A stretch of 64,000 nt of DNA, from NCBI RefSeq assembly GCF_001940455.1, contig NZ_MKQR01000028.1, forward strand, positions 350,057 to 414,056, read 5' to 3'. Position 1 is the stretch's first letter. Each line of letters starts with the position of its first letter. The DNA comes from Actinokineospora bangkokensis. GTDB taxonomy: Bacteria > Actinomycetota > Actinomycetes > Mycobacteriales > Pseudonocardiaceae. Under the pieces are notes generated by a model, which made no database searches, was not told where the DNA came from, and saw only the letters and a program-made list of their open reading frames with translations. Position numbers and translations under genes: made by a program. This document shows positions 49,479 through 58,113 of this stretch, one piece after another.

Positions 49479-49495
49479 CTGAGACGCGCCTGAGA
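49479..49495 (-). promoter_or_regulatory. MprA-box-like direct repeat before the regulator gene
   Basis: On the minus strand TCTCAGGCGCGTCTCAG, two TCTCAG halves with 11-base period, identical in layout to the site before the PepD-like protease. Confidence 0.75.
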
Positions 49496-49561
49496 GGCCC
49501 ATCAGGACAACCTGGGACATCCGGACCAGCCAGGACGCCGCGGGCACCGGGGACGAGCGGG

Positions 49562-50731
49562 TCAGAACGCGTCGGCCAGCCTCGGCAACCCCGGCCCCCC
49601 GACCAGCCGGTCGAGCGCCCGCGCGGCCTCGGCGTCCCCGTCGAGCAGCCCCGACCTGCGCAGCTGCCCGGACGAGGCGGCCCCGGCGAACCACGGCCCG
49701 AGCGCCCGCGCGAGCAGCCGCACCGACCCCTCACCGCCGCGCTCGGCCCGCACCTGCCCGCCCTCGGCGGTCAGCCGCCACCGCCCGGCCTGCCACGGCG
49801 CGTGCTCGTCGACGACCTCGACGTCCACCGCCAGGTCCGGCGCGTGCGGCCAGCCCCGGGCGGCCACCGCCGCGGGCAGGTCCACCACCCGCAGCATCCA
49901 GGTCTCCACGTGCGCGCCCCGGGTCACCGAGCTGGGCAGCACCAGGTCGAGCAGCGCCGGGTCGAGCACCCGCAGGCCCGCCTCCGGGGTGTACCCGGCC
50001 CAGCTCGCCACCTGCCCGAGCAGGGCGTGCGCGGTGTCGACGTCGTCGGCCACCAGGTCGAGCACGTCCACCGTGGACCCGTCCGGCCGCCGGGCCACCA
50101 GGTACCCGCGCACCCCGGAGCCGTCGACGGCCACGGTGAACACGTCCTCCGCCAGCGCCCGCTCCACGGTGAACCCCGGCGTCGTCCGGTCGAACATCCC
50201 GTCGATGTCGCGCGCGGTGCGCAGGTAGGCGTCCTGCGCCCCGGCCAGGTCGGCGGCGGTGCCCGGGCGCACCTCGACGTCCACCCGGGGCACCCGCAGC
50301 TCGGCCAGCGGCACCCGGACGCGCTCCAGCGCCCCGGCGTGCTCCCAGCCGCGCGCCCGGTAGGGCCGCTTGACGTACGGGAACAACGCCGACACGGCCT
50401 GCCCGGCCTCGCGCATGCCCACCAGGGCGTCGTCGAGCAGCGCCGAGGCCACCCCGCGCCCCCGCGCGTGCGGCGCCACCGCCACGCTGGCCACGCCGCC
50501 GCACGGCACCGCCCGCCCGCCGAAGAACTGCCGGAACGCCCACACCCGGGTGAACCCGACCACGGCACCGCCCAGCTCGGCCACCGCCGCGGTGAACCCG
50601 GGGGAGTCCACCCAGGACGGGTCGGCCTCCCGGGGCCCGCCGAAGGCCAGCCCGCGCAGCGCCTGCGCCGCGGCGGCGTCCTCCCGCACGCACGGCCGGA
50701 CGACCACCGCGCCGCCCGCGGACCCGCTCAC
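49562..50731 (-). CDS. Eis-like GNAT N-acetyltransferase with SCP2-like C-terminal domain
   Basis: Protein of 389 residues. The N-terminal GNAT fold (about 1-150) has the acetyl-CoA loop [18 protein letters not shown] second, degenerate GNAT half with [19 protein letters not shown] follows, and the last 110 residues ([31 protein letters not shown]) form the sterol-carrier-like domain of the Eis family. Eis enzymes acetylate aminoglycosides and Lys side chains. It overlaps the dehydrogenase stop by GTGA (start GTG 50731), so both are in one transcript, for no obvious metabolic reason. Confidence 0.83.
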   Translation of the reverse strand: MSGSAGGAVVVRPCVREDAAAAQALRGLAFGGPREADPSWVDSPGFTAAVAELGGAVVGFTRVWAFRQFFGGRAVPCGGVASVAVAPHARGRGVASALLDDALVGMREAGQAVSALFPYVKRPYRARGWEHAGALERVRVPLAELRVPRVDVEVRPGTAADLAGAQDAYLRTARDIDGMFDRTTPGFTVERALAEDVFTVAVDGSGVRGYLVARRPDGSTVDVLDLVADDVDTAHALLGQVASWAGYTPEAGLRVLDPALLDLVLPSSVTRGAHVETWMLRVVDLPAAVAARGWPHAPDLAVDVEVVDEHAPWQAGRWRLTAEGGQVRAERGGEGSVRLLARALGPWFAGAASSGQLRRSGLLDGDAEAARALDRLVGGPGLPRLADAF

Positions 50732-51576
50732 CACGCGAAGAACCCCTGCCCGCTCTTGCGGCCCAGCTCCCCGCGGGCCACCTTCTCCCGCAGCAGCGCG
50801 GGCGGGGTGAACCGCGGTCCCAGCTCCCGCTCCAGGTGCTCGGCGATCGACAGCCGCACGTCCAGTCCCACCAGGTCGGTCAGCCGCAGCGGACCCATCG
50901 GCCACGCGTAGCCCAGCCGCATCCCGGTGTCGATGTCCTCCGGGCTCGCGACGCCCTCCTCGACCATCCGGATCGCCTCCAGCCCCACCGCCACCCCCAG
51001 CCGGGAGGTGGCGAAGCCGGGGGAGTCCCGGACCTCGATGACGGTCTTGCCCAGCGCCTCGGCCCACCCGCGCACCGTGGCCAGCACCCCGGCGGGCAGG
51101 CCCGCGTGGTGCACCAGCTCGACCAGGGCCTGCACCGGCACCGGGTTGAAGAAGTGCATCCCGACGACGCGCTCCCCGGGCAGCCCCTCGGCGAGGGTGC
51201 CGATGGACAGCGACGAGGTGTTCGAGGCCAGTACCGCCTCCGGGCAGGCCCGCGCCACCCGCGACAGCACGCCGCGCTTGAGCGCGATGTCCTCGGGCAC
51301 CGCCTCGACCGCCAGCTCCGCGTCCGCGGGCAGGTCAGCGAGGTCGGGCACCACCGCCAGCCGCTCCAGCAGCGCCGCCGCGGTCGTGCCGTCGGGCAGC
51401 TTGCCCCGGTCCTCGGCCTTGCCGACCGAGGCCGCCACCGCGGCCCGGGCGGCCTCGGCGCGCTCGGCGCCCGCCTCGGCCAGGACCACGGAGCCACCCG
51501 CCGCGAGGAACACGTGCGCGATGCCCGCGCCCATCGTCCCCCCGCCGATCACCGCGGTGGTTGCCGGAACGCCCAC
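50728..51576 (-). CDS. 3-hydroxyacyl-CoA dehydrogenase
   Basis: NAD-dependent enzyme of 282 residues, length typical of the short FadB2/HbdA group. The N-terminal Rossmann motif is VIGGGTMGAGIAHVF. Catalytic residues are in SNTSSLSIGTLAEGL and in the HFFNPVPVQALVELV segment with His-Phe-Phe-Asn. The C-terminal domain has DIDTGMRLGYAWPMGPLRLTDLVGLD. GTG 51576 is chosen because GGAGGAGG lies six bases upstream; longer upstream frames are not coding. It oxidises 3-hydroxyacyl-CoA in fatty-acid breakdown or butanoyl metabolism. Confidence 0.88.
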   Translation of the reverse strand: MGVPATTAVIGGGTMGAGIAHVFLAAGGSVVLAEAGAERAEAARAAVAASVGKAEDRGKLPDGTTAAALLERLAVVPDLADLPADAELAVEAVPEDIALKRGVLSRVARACPEAVLASNTSSLSIGTLAEGLPGERVVGMHFFNPVPVQALVELVHHAGLPAGVLATVRGWAEALGKTVIEVRDSPGFATSRLGVAVGLEAIRMVEEGVASPEDIDTGMRLGYAWPMGPLRLTDLVGLDVRLSIAEHLERELGPRFTPPALLREKVARGELGRKSGQGFFAW

Positions 51577-51649
51577 GCCAGTCCTCCTCCGTTGGTCGGA
51601 CCCCTTTCTTATCAGCCACCCGGGCGGGGTGGCGTGTGAACATTGCGGC

Positions 51650-52291
51650 ATGCGGATCATCCTGCTGCGCCACGGCGAGAGCCTGGGCAACGTCGACGAG
51701 CTGGCCTACTGCCGGACGCCGGACCACGCCCTCCCGCTGACCGACCTCGGGCGGGCCCAAGCGGCGGCGGCGAGCCCCGAGGTGCTCTCGCTCATCGGGG
51801 CGGCGCCGGTGGCGGCCTACGTGAGCCCGTACGCGCGGGCTGTGGACACCTACCGGCTCCTGGACCTGCCCGCGGTGGAGCGGTGCGTGTGGGAGCCCCG
51901 GCTGCGCGAGCAGGACTGGGGCAACCTCCAGGACCCGGACGAGCAGGAGGAGCAGAAGCGGCTGCGCCACGAGTTCGGGCACTTCTTCTACCGGCTCCCG
52001 CACGGGGAGTCGGGGGCGGACGTGGACGACCGCGTCGCGAGCTTCCTGTCCGAACTGGAGCTGCGCATCGCCAAGGACCCGGACCACCCGGACACGGCGC
52101 TCGTGGTGTCGCACGGGTTGACGGTGCGCCTGCTGTGCAGGCGGGTGTTCTCGTGGAGCATCGACCTGTTCGAGTCGCTGTCGAACCCGGGGCACTGCGC
52201 CGTGCGGGTGCTGGAGCGGACGGGGGACAGGTGGGTGCTCGACCGGCCGTTCGAGCAGTGGCGCGACTCCCCGGACGGGACCGTGCAGTAG
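51650..52291 (+). CDS. Histidine phosphatase (phosphoglycerate-mutase-like)
   Basis: Protein of 213 residues. It starts with IILLRHGESLGN, where RHG carries the phospho-accepting histidine. Later VSHGLTVRLLCRRVF supplies the second catalytic histidine, and YVSPYARAVDTYRLL and EPRLREQDWGNLQ complete the fold. The substrate is unknown. The family includes phosphatases of small metabolites and proteins. No convincing RBS precedes ATG 51650. It is divergent from the dehydrogenase gene and is followed by a hairpin. Confidence 0.85.
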   Translation: MRIILLRHGESLGNVDELAYCRTPDHALPLTDLGRAQAAAASPEVLSLIGAAPVAAYVSPYARAVDTYRLLDLPAVERCVWEPRLREQDWGNLQDPDEQEEQKRLRHEFGHFFYRLPHGESGADVDDRVASFLSELELRIAKDPDHPDTALVVSHGLTVRLLCRRVFSWSIDLFESLSNPGHCAVRVLERTGDRWVLDRPFEQWRDSPDGTVQ

Positions 52292-52297
52292 CGATCG

Positions 52298-52345
52298 CTC
52301 CGCTTTCCCCTGCCGCACAAGCGTGCAAAGCAGGGGAAAGCGGAG
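52298..52345 (+). terminator. Hairpin after the histidine phosphatase gene
   Basis: A perfect 16-bp inverted repeat (52298-52313 with 52330-52345) begins six bases after the stop. The 16-base loop can itself pair GCAC with GTGC. Confidence 0.8.
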
Positions 52346-52481
52346 TGGAGGTCAGTGTGGATGGTGAACTGGTGTTCGTCATGGCACCGAGTGTGGACAG
52401 CCCCACCGACACTTTTCGCTGCTGCGCGGCGCTTCTCGGCGAATCCGCGCGGACTTCACCCGTGTGGGTGGACGGTGATCC

Positions 52482-52643
52482 TCAGAGGTAACCGCGCTTG
52501 TAGGCGGCCACCAGCCTGCGCGGCACCAGGAGCTTGCGCCCGTCGGGTGTGCTGACCGGCACGAGCTCGGGTGCCGACGCCTTCCACTGCGCGCGGCGGG
52601 ACCGGGTGTTGGCGCGCGACGTGCGGCGCTTCGGGACGGCCAT
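52482..52643 (-). CDS. rpmF: 50S ribosomal protein L32, zinc-free form
   Basis: Protein of 53 residues beginning [20 protein letters not shown], the L32 signature, with no cysteine at all, unlike the zinc-binding paralogue. It is last of a minus-strand set with rpmE and the MRF-like gene. The start overlaps the rpmE stop (TGATG). Zinc-free paralogues replace the metal-containing proteins when zinc is scarce, freeing zinc. Confidence 0.93.
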   Translation of the reverse strand: MAVPKRRTSRANTRSRRAQWKASAPELVPVSTPDGRKLLVPRRLVAAYKRGYL

Positions 52644-52888
52644 CAGCGCTTGCCGTAGCGCTGGTAGAAGCGCTCGACCCGGCCCGCGGTGTCCATGACC
52701 CGCTGGTTGCCGGTCCAGAACGGGTGCGAGTCGCTGGTGACGTCCACGACGATCAGCGGGTACGTCGCCCCGTCGGACCACTCGACGGTCCGCTCCGAGG
52801 TGGCGGTGGACCGGGTCAGGAACTGCTTCCCGGTCGACTGGTCCTGGAAGACGACCGGGTGGTAGTCGGGGTGGATGCCCTTCTTCAC
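52643..52888 (-). CDS. rpmE: 50S ribosomal protein L31 type B, zinc-free form
   Basis: Protein of 81 residues starting [15 protein letters not shown] and ending [12 protein letters not shown], diagnostic of type B L31, which lacks the CxxC zinc knuckle (no Cys present). GTG 52888 overlaps the stop of the MRF-like gene (GTGA). Expression is expected under zinc limitation through the Zur-like boxes upstream. Confidence 0.94.
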   Translation of the reverse strand: MKKGIHPDYHPVVFQDQSTGKQFLTRSTATSERTVEWSDGATYPLIVVDVTSDSHPFWTGNQRVMDTAGRVERFYQRYGKR

Positions 52889-53838
52889 AGCGCTGTCCTC
52901 TCGTGTTCGACGGCCTCGGTGAAGGCCCGGGTGATGCGGTCGGGGTCCGCGGCGTGGGTGATCACGGCGAGCTCCTGGACCCGGTCGCCCCAGGCGGGGT
53001 GCCAGTCCATGGCCGCCCTGGCGCGCCGGTGCGGCGCCGCCGCGCCCCAGTCGTCGGAGGCGGCGAGCCAGGTGTCGACGGGGGACAGCGCGAGGCCGCC
53101 GCCCGCGGACTCCAGCAGCAGCACCTCGTCCGGCCTGCTCGCCATCCACAGCCTGCCCCGGGCGCGCACGACGCCGTGCAGCAGCACGTCGAGCGCGTCG
53201 TCCAGCCGCCGCGGGTCGAACGGACCGCGGGCGCGGAACGTGACGACCTGCACGCCCGCCTCGGCCGACAGCGGCGGCTGACCGCGCAGCAGCGGGCCGA
53301 ACACCTCGTCCACGGGCGCGTGGCGCACGCCGTCGAGCAGGTCGGGGGCCACCTGCATGGCGTGCACCCGCCGCACCGGCGCGGCGAGGCGGTCGAGGAC
53401 GGCCCTGGTGCGCAGGTCGAGCGCGCCGTGCAGGACGAGCAGGTCGGCGGCCTCGGCGTGGCCCACCGCGACCTGGGCGACGGTCCGGTCGCCGTCGACG
53501 AGGTCGTCGCCGGTGGCCGCGGCGAGCCAGTCGTCGTCGAGCACCGACACGACGGCGGTCACCGGCAGTTCGCGGGCGATGGGCCCCGGCTCCAGCAGCG
53601 GGTCCAGGTGGACCACCAGCCGGTCGAACGCGTCCGCGAGCATGGCCAGGTCGGCGCGCAGGGCGCAGGACGCGCAGTGCCCGCTGAGCAGGTGCGCGCC
53701 CGCGGTGCCGTCGACCCGCAGGGTGCGGCGGATGCCGTCGCGCAGGTCGTAGGCCACCAGGGCGGTGCCGGGTCCGACCAGCCGCGCGGCGACCCCGGCC
53801 GCCGCCGCCCGGTCGAGTCCGGCCACGAGTGCGAGCAC
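52885..53838 (-). CDS. CobW/MRF-like protein of the zinc-starvation ribosome locus
   Basis: Protein of 317 residues of the CobW-like family in the variety found beside zinc-free ribosomal genes, where it is called a ribosome-hibernation-factor recruiting GTPase in mycobacteria. The N-terminus reads [19 protein letters not shown] where a GxxGxGK P-loop would be expected, so the Walker A Lys is absent. [10 protein letters not shown] near residue 57 recalls the CobW metal-binding CxCC site, and the C-terminal [21 protein letters not shown] is a CobW_C domain. The start is GTG 53838, chosen for GGAGG five bases upstream. It leads the operon with rpmE and rpmF. Confidence 0.8.
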   Translation of the reverse strand: MLALVAGLDRAAAAGVAARLVGPGTALVAYDLRDGIRRTLRVDGTAGAHLLSGHCASCALRADLAMLADAFDRLVVHLDPLLEPGPIARELPVTAVVSVLDDDWLAAATGDDLVDGDRTVAQVAVGHAEAADLLVLHGALDLRTRAVLDRLAAPVRRVHAMQVAPDLLDGVRHAPVDEVFGPLLRGQPPLSAEAGVQVVTFRARGPFDPRRLDDALDVLLHGVVRARGRLWMASRPDEVLLLESAGGGLALSPVDTWLAASDDWGAAAPHRRARAAMDWHPAWGDRVQELAVITHAADPDRITRAFTEAVEHERTAL

Positions 53839-53851
53839 GGCCACCTCCACA

Positions 53852-53866
53852 TGACAACCATTTCCA
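53852..53866. promoter_or_regulatory. Zur-box-like site for the minus-strand operon
   Basis: TGACAACCATTTCCA fits the imperfect palindrome TGANAANNNTTTTCA of the zinc uptake regulator. It lies 13 bases before the MRF-like start. Confidence 0.6.
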
Positions 53867-53904
53867 ACTGACTGCCCGAGAGCGTACCCTCGTCGCCGTC
53901 CAGT

Positions 53905-53919
53905 TGAAAACGATTCCCA
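53905..53919. promoter_or_regulatory. Zur-box-like site for rpmB-rpmG
   Basis: TGAAAACGATTCCCA, with a strong left half and a weaker right half of the Zur consensus, lies 15 bases before rpmB. Together with the other site it places both divergent transcripts under zinc control. Confidence 0.7.
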
Positions 53920-53934
53920 TGTCTGTGAGGTCAC

Positions 53935-54171
53935 ATGTCCGCGATCTGCCAGGTCACCGGGCGCAAGCCGGGTTTCGGCAACCGCGTCTCGCACTCGAAC
54001 CGGCGCACCCGGCGGCGGTTCGACCCCAACGTGCAGACCCGCCGGTACTGGCTGCCGGGTGAGCGCCGCTGGATCACCCTGCGGGTGTCCACCAAGGGCA
54101 TCCGCACCATCGATCGGCACGGCATCGAGCGGGTCGTCGCCCGCCTGCGCGCCGCGGGAGAGAAGGTCTGA
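53935..54171 (+). CDS. rpmB: 50S ribosomal protein L28, zinc-free form
   Basis: Protein of 78 residues, [31 protein letters not shown] with a C-terminal [19 protein letters not shown] end. It keeps only one Cys, so no zinc knuckle can form. It starts the plus-strand divergent transcript and its stop overlaps the rpmG start (TGATG). Confidence 0.94.
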   Translation: MSAICQVTGRKPGFGNRVSHSNRRTRRRFDPNVQTRRYWLPGERRWITLRVSTKGIRTIDRHGIERVVARLRAAGEKV

Positions 54172-54335
54172 TGGCGGGCAACGAGATCCGCCCCATCGTC
54201 AAGCTGCGCTCCACGGCGGGCACGGGCTACACCTACGTCACCCGCAAGAACCGCCGCACCACCCCCGACCGGCTCGTGCTGCGCAAGTTCGACCCGGTGG
54301 TGCGCAGGCACGTCGACTTCCGCGAGGACCGCTGA
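54171..54335 (+). CDS. rpmG: 50S ribosomal protein L33, zinc-free form
   Basis: Protein of 54 residues, [30 protein letters not shown], lacking both CxxC pairs of the zinc form. ATG overlaps the rpmB stop. I see no rpsN or rpsR after it, though those often complete this locus. Confidence 0.93.
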   Translation: MAGNEIRPIVKLRSTAGTGYTYVTRKNRRTTPDRLVLRKFDPVVRRHVDFREDR

Positions 54336-54399
54336 GGCGTCGGGGCGCGGCGCGCCCCCGGGCGCCCGTGTCCCGCGCGGACGGCAACGCCGTTCCCGG

Positions 54400-54430
54400 C
54401 CGCGGCGCGGATCGACGGTCCGCGCCGCGG
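54400..54430 (+). terminator. Hairpin after rpmB-rpmG
   Basis: A perfect 12-bp G+C stem (54400-54411 with 54419-54430) and a 7-base loop lie 64 bases after rpmG, before the diguanylate cyclase gene. Confidence 0.5.
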
Positions 54431-54531
54431 GTGCGCGTTACTCCGAACGGGTCACGCCGGGTCCGCCTGTAGCCTTCGCGGCACCGCGCGGGTGGGCGCG
54501 GGCCCTGCCGCCTGGCGTCGGCGAGGCCGAG

Positions 54532-56037
54532 GTGAGCGTGGGGACGGTGTTGGGTCAGGACGGGCAGTCACAGGGGGCCGCGGCCGCGCTGCGCGCCGAC
54601 CGCGAGGTCGCCATGCTCATCGACGCCGGTCGCACCGACGCCGCCAACGCCCTGTTCGACCAGCTGCTGTCGAAGGTCCCGCCCAACCTCGCCCCGTGGA
54701 CCAGGGCCGCGCTGCTCACCCGGCGGGCGGTCTCGGCGTGGCGGCTGCGCCGCATCCCGCTCGCGCTGGAGCTGGCCGCCGAGGGCTGGACCGACATCGA
54801 CATCGAGCACCCGCGCGGCTCCGACGCCGCCGACACCCTGGGCAGGCTGGGCTACCTGCTGGAGGGCATCGGCCACCGGCACGCCGCGACCGAGGCGCTG
54901 CGCGTCGCGGTGTCGGTGGCCAGGGCGGGCGACGACGTCGAGGTGTGCGCGCACGCCCTGCAGAACCTCGGCGGCATGCTGAACTTCCGGGCCTGCGAGC
55001 TGCCGCCCGAGCGGGCCCTGCCGGTGTCCGCCGAGGCGAAGGCGCTGCTGGAGGAGGGGCTGGCCCTCGTCGACGGCGGCCGGGTGCACCTGGCGCTGCT
55101 CGCCGCGCACGCCGCGTCGCTGGCCGGGGTGGGCGACCTGCCCGCCGCGGAGGAGGCGGCCCGGCGCACGATCGAGCTGGCCGAGGGCAACCGGTGGGCC
55201 TGCTCGGTGGGCAACTGGGTGCTCTCCAGGGTGCGCCGCGCGCAGGGGTCCACCGCCGCCGCGGTCGAGCACGCCAAGGCCGCGCTCGCCGACGCCGAGG
55301 CGGTCAACGACACCTCGCTGGTGCAGCGCTACTCCACCGACCTCGCCGACACCTGCCGGGAGGCGGGCGACCACGCGGGCGAGGCCGAGGCGCTGCGCCG
55401 CACCCTCGCCGCCCGCGCGACCGCCGTGGAGACCCTGCAGGAGGGCCTGGCCCAGGCGCTGGAGCAGCGGCGGGTGGCCATCCGCGCGCAGCGGCTGGCG
55501 ACCGCGGCGCAGGAGGCCGCCGAGCGCGACCCGCTCACCGGGCTGGCCAACCGGCTCGGCCTGGAGCGCGCCGCGCCGCACATCCTCGCCCACGCCGCGA
55601 ACGCGGCCCGCACCCCGTGGCTGATCGTGATCGACATCGACTGGTTCAAGTCGGTCAACGACGCCGCCGGGCACGCCGCGGGCGACGCCGCGCTGCGCGA
55701 GATCGCGGGCGTGCTGCGCGCCGAGTGCCGGGTGGGCGACCTCATCGCGCGGTGGGCGGGCGACGAGTTCGTCGTGCTGCTCACCCACCCCGGCGACGAG
55801 CCGTCCCCGATCGGCCCGGCCGTGGCCGAGCGCATCCGCACCGCCGTCGACCGGCACGACTGGACGACCGTGCTGGGGGCGGTGCAGCGCCCCACCGTCT
55901 CGATCGGGGTCGCGGCGGGCCCGGGGCCGTTCGACCGCCTCTTCGCCAACGCCGACGCCGCGCTCTACCAGGCCAAGCGCAAGGGGCGCAACCGCGTCGA
56001 GGCGTTCGATCAGGCCTCGGGCGCCGCCCCGGTCTGA
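54532..56037 (+). CDS. TPR-like/GGDEF diguanylate cyclase
   Basis: Cytosolic protein of 501 residues. The first 300 residues are helical repeats of TPR type (for example ALRVAVSVARAGDDVEVCAHALQNLGG). The C-terminal GGDEF domain begins with RDPLTGLANRLGLERA. The signature is AGDEF at 409-413 in place of GGDEF, an accepted active variant, and RVGD at 400-403 exactly five residues before it fits the product-inhibition I-site. It should make cyclic di-GMP in response to a protein partner. No EAL domain follows. GTG start. Its end overlaps the converging membrane gene by 28 bases. Confidence 0.87.
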   Translation: MSVGTVLGQDGQSQGAAAALRADREVAMLIDAGRTDAANALFDQLLSKVPPNLAPWTRAALLTRRAVSAWRLRRIPLALELAAEGWTDIDIEHPRGSDAADTLGRLGYLLEGIGHRHAATEALRVAVSVARAGDDVEVCAHALQNLGGMLNFRACELPPERALPVSAEAKALLEEGLALVDGGRVHLALLAAHAASLAGVGDLPAAEEAARRTIELAEGNRWACSVGNWVLSRVRRAQGSTAAAVEHAKAALADAEAVNDTSLVQRYSTDLADTCREAGDHAGEAEALRRTLAARATAVETLQEGLAQALEQRRVAIRAQRLATAAQEAAERDPLTGLANRLGLERAAPHILAHAANAARTPWLIVIDIDWFKSVNDAAGHAAGDAALREIAGVLRAECRVGDLIARWAGDEFVVLLTHPGDEPSPIGPAVAERIRTAVDRHDWTTVLGAVQRPTVSIGVAAGPGPFDRLFANADAALYQAKRKGRNRVEAFDQASGAAPV

Positions 56038-56438
56038 CGCGACCGGACGAGCGCGCGCACGCCGAGGAACGCCAGCACGCCCACCCACACCACGCCCAGC
56101 GCGATCCCCAGGCCCGCCCAGTAGTCGCGGTCGTGCAGCCCGGGGTTGACCGGCACCCCGAACGGCCGCCAGAGCAGCGGGACGGCCAGCAGCGCCAGGA
56201 CCGCCGACGCCACCACCCCCGCCTTGACCGGCCCGGCCCACCGCGGCACCAGGCGGCCGATCAGCACGGCCACCCCGCCGACCACCGGGGCGATCAGCAG
56301 GTCGTGCAGCAGCGGGCCGCCGACGAAGATCGCGAGCCCCTGCCAGGCGTCGCGGAACGACGCCGACCCGAACTCGACCGCCAGCCAGGCACCCCAGGCC
56401 AGCATCGCCAGCCCCGCCACGAACAGCGCCGCCCTCAC
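56010..56438 (-). CDS. Small four-segment membrane protein, uncharacterised
   Basis: Protein of 142 residues with about four hydrophobic helices (AALFVAGLAMLAWGAWLAV, IFVGGPLLHDLLIAPVVGGVAVLIG, AGVVASAVLALLAVPLLW, WAGLGIALGVVWVGVLAFLGV). I recognise no family. GTG 56438 overlaps the stop of the molybdopterin oxidoreductase gene, so it is the last gene of that operon and may assist it in the membrane. Confidence 0.75.
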   Translation of the reverse strand: MRAALFVAGLAMLAWGAWLAVEFGSASFRDAWQGLAIFVGGPLLHDLLIAPVVGGVAVLIGRLVPRWAGPVKAGVVASAVLALLAVPLLWRPFGVPVNPGLHDRDYWAGLGIALGVVWVGVLAFLGVRALVRSRQTGAAPEA

Positions 56439-57493
56439 AGCACCTCCAACCGCGTGACCCACTTGGTCTGCAACACCCCTGGCCGGGTCGGGGCGATCAC
56501 CCGGCACGGGTACCCGTGGTCCGGCGACAGCGGCGCGTCGAACACGCGCAGTGCCAGCAGCGTCCGACGATCACCGGTGTGGGTGCCCGGCAGCACCGAC
56601 GTGCTGTACAGCCCGCTGCGCTCCAGCGACGACACCCGCAGGTCCACCCCGGGGGTCACGCCGCACCGCCGCAGCAGTTCCGCGATCCGCACCCCGCCCC
56701 ACGCCGCCGACGCGCTCCAGCCCTCGACGCAGGAGATGGGCAGCTCCTCCGTCGCCTGCGGGAGGGCGTTCAGGTCCTCCAGCGAGAAGCGGGTGACACC
56801 ACCCGCGACGACCTCCAGCCGCCAGTCCGCGGGGACGGTGATCCCGGCCGCGGACGCCGTGCGGTTGACGGGGAGGTCTGTGGTGCCGCGCCAGGACAGC
56901 ACTGACACGCGGCGCAGCAGGGGCACGGTCGCACCCGCTGTGGCGACGACCGCCAACCCCGTCGCCAGGCCCGTCGTGCGCAGGAACTGCCTGCGGTCGG
57001 CGTCCACCCGCGGTTGAAGCGCGCGCTTGATGATCGGCAGCTTCACCGCCACGTGCACCAGGATCGACCCGATCGCGATCCACGCCACGGCGTAGTGCGC
57101 GGTGGGGAAGTAGAAGCCCCACAGGTAGTTCTGCGCGACGTTGAACAAGCCGGTGAACAGCTCGAAGAAGGCGGCACCCGACAGCACCAGGATCGAGCCG
57201 CGCTCCACCGCGTGCAGGAACGACTTCACCACGGGGCGCTCGAACAGCTTCGGGTAGACGCTCCACAGCTTCGCCAGCAGCAGCGGGACGCACGCGATGC
57301 CGGTGATGACGTGCAGGCCCTGCGTCACCCGGTACAACCACACCGGTGAGCTGGGCCAGGCGAACCACCCGGGCGGGTGCTGGATGAGGTGGCTGAGCAG
57401 CCCCGTCACGAAGCACACGGCGAACGCGATGCCCAGCCAGCGGCCGACGCGCGCGGTCACCCGCTCGTCGTGCGCCGGGGCGGCGAACCTCAC
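56435..57493 (-). CDS. Membrane-anchored molybdopterin oxidoreductase (sulfite-oxidase/YedY-like)
   Basis: Protein of 352 residues. It has a membrane part with about four helices (LGIAFAVCFVTGLLSH, VITGIACVPLLLAK, GSILVLSGAAFFELFTG, AWIAIGSILVHVAVK). A twin-arginine-like RRQFLRTTG segment near 165 leads a fifth helix. A C-terminal sulfite-oxidase-type molybdopterin domain has LPQATEELPISCVEGWSASAAW, where the Cys near 251 is the expected molybdenum ligand, and ends with GYPCRVIAPTRPGVLQTKWVTRLEVL. Start GTG 57493 (GTGA with the methyltransferase stop). Substrate is unknown. Electrons may come through the membrane part. Confidence 0.83.
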   Translation of the reverse strand: MRFAAPAHDERVTARVGRWLGIAFAVCFVTGLLSHLIQHPPGWFAWPSSPVWLYRVTQGLHVITGIACVPLLLAKLWSVYPKLFERPVVKSFLHAVERGSILVLSGAAFFELFTGLFNVAQNYLWGFYFPTAHYAVAWIAIGSILVHVAVKLPIIKRALQPRVDADRRQFLRTTGLATGLAVVATAGATVPLLRRVSVLSWRGTTDLPVNRTASAAGITVPADWRLEVVAGGVTRFSLEDLNALPQATEELPISCVEGWSASAAWGGVRIAELLRRCGVTPGVDLRVSSLERSGLYSTSVLPGTHTGDRRTLLALRVFDAPLSPDHGYPCRVIAPTRPGVLQTKWVTRLEVL

Positions 57494-58113
57494 CACGTCG
57501 GCACCAACTCGGCCACCCACCGGCCCGCCTGCTCGCGCACCCAGCGCGCCACCAGCCCGGCCTCGGCCGCCACGGCGGGCACCGCCTCGGCGGACAACCA
57601 CGCCCAGTCGAACCACGGCCCCGCCGACGCCCCGTCCGCGACCCTGGCCCGCCCGCTGCCGACGCCCGCGCCGGGCGGGTCGACCTCCACCAGCGCGGAC
57701 CCGTGCGGCGCCAGCAGCTGCCGCACCCGGCGCAGCAGCCGGACCGGGTCGCCGCCGATGCCGACGTTGCCGTCGGCCAGCAGCACGTGCGCCCACCGGC
57801 CCTCGCCGGGCAGCGGGTCGTAGACGTCGCGCTCCAGCGCCGCCGCGCCCCGACCCCTGGTCAGGGCCACCGCGACCGGTGAGGTGTCGACGCCGAGGGC
57901 GGGCACCCCGCGCCCGGTGAGCGCGGCGGTCAACCTGCCGGGGCCGCAGCCCACGTCGAGGGTCGGCCCGTCGCAGGCGTCGAGCATCGGCGAGTCGCCC
58001 ACGCACGGCGCGGCGCCCCAGCGCTGCACCTCCAGCGCGATCCGGGAGCCCGCCGAGGTCTCCAGCCAGCACTGCTCGCCGCGCAGGCCCCCGTCGAACA
58101 ACCCGGCCGTCAT
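57490..58113 (-). CDS. Class I SAM-dependent methyltransferase
   Basis: Protein of 207 residues with motif I TLDVGCGPGRLTAAL near 55 and post-I GVDTSPVAVAL. A DVYDPLPGEGRWAHVLLADGNVGIGGD segment follows, typical of small-molecule methyltransferases. The ATG at 58111-58113 overlaps the stop of the DUF2064 gene (ATGA). It belongs to a five-gene coupled operon with a glycosyltransferase, so a sugar or lipid-linked product is plausible. Confidence 0.82.
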   Translation of the reverse strand: MTAGLFDGGLRGEQCWLETSAGSRIALEVQRWGAAPCVGDSPMLDACDGPTLDVGCGPGRLTAALTGRGVPALGVDTSPVAVALTRGRGAAALERDVYDPLPGEGRWAHVLLADGNVGIGGDPVRLLRRVRQLLAPHGSALVEVDPPGAGVGSGRARVADGASAGPWFDWAWLSAEAVPAVAAEAGLVARWVREQAGRWVAELVPTW

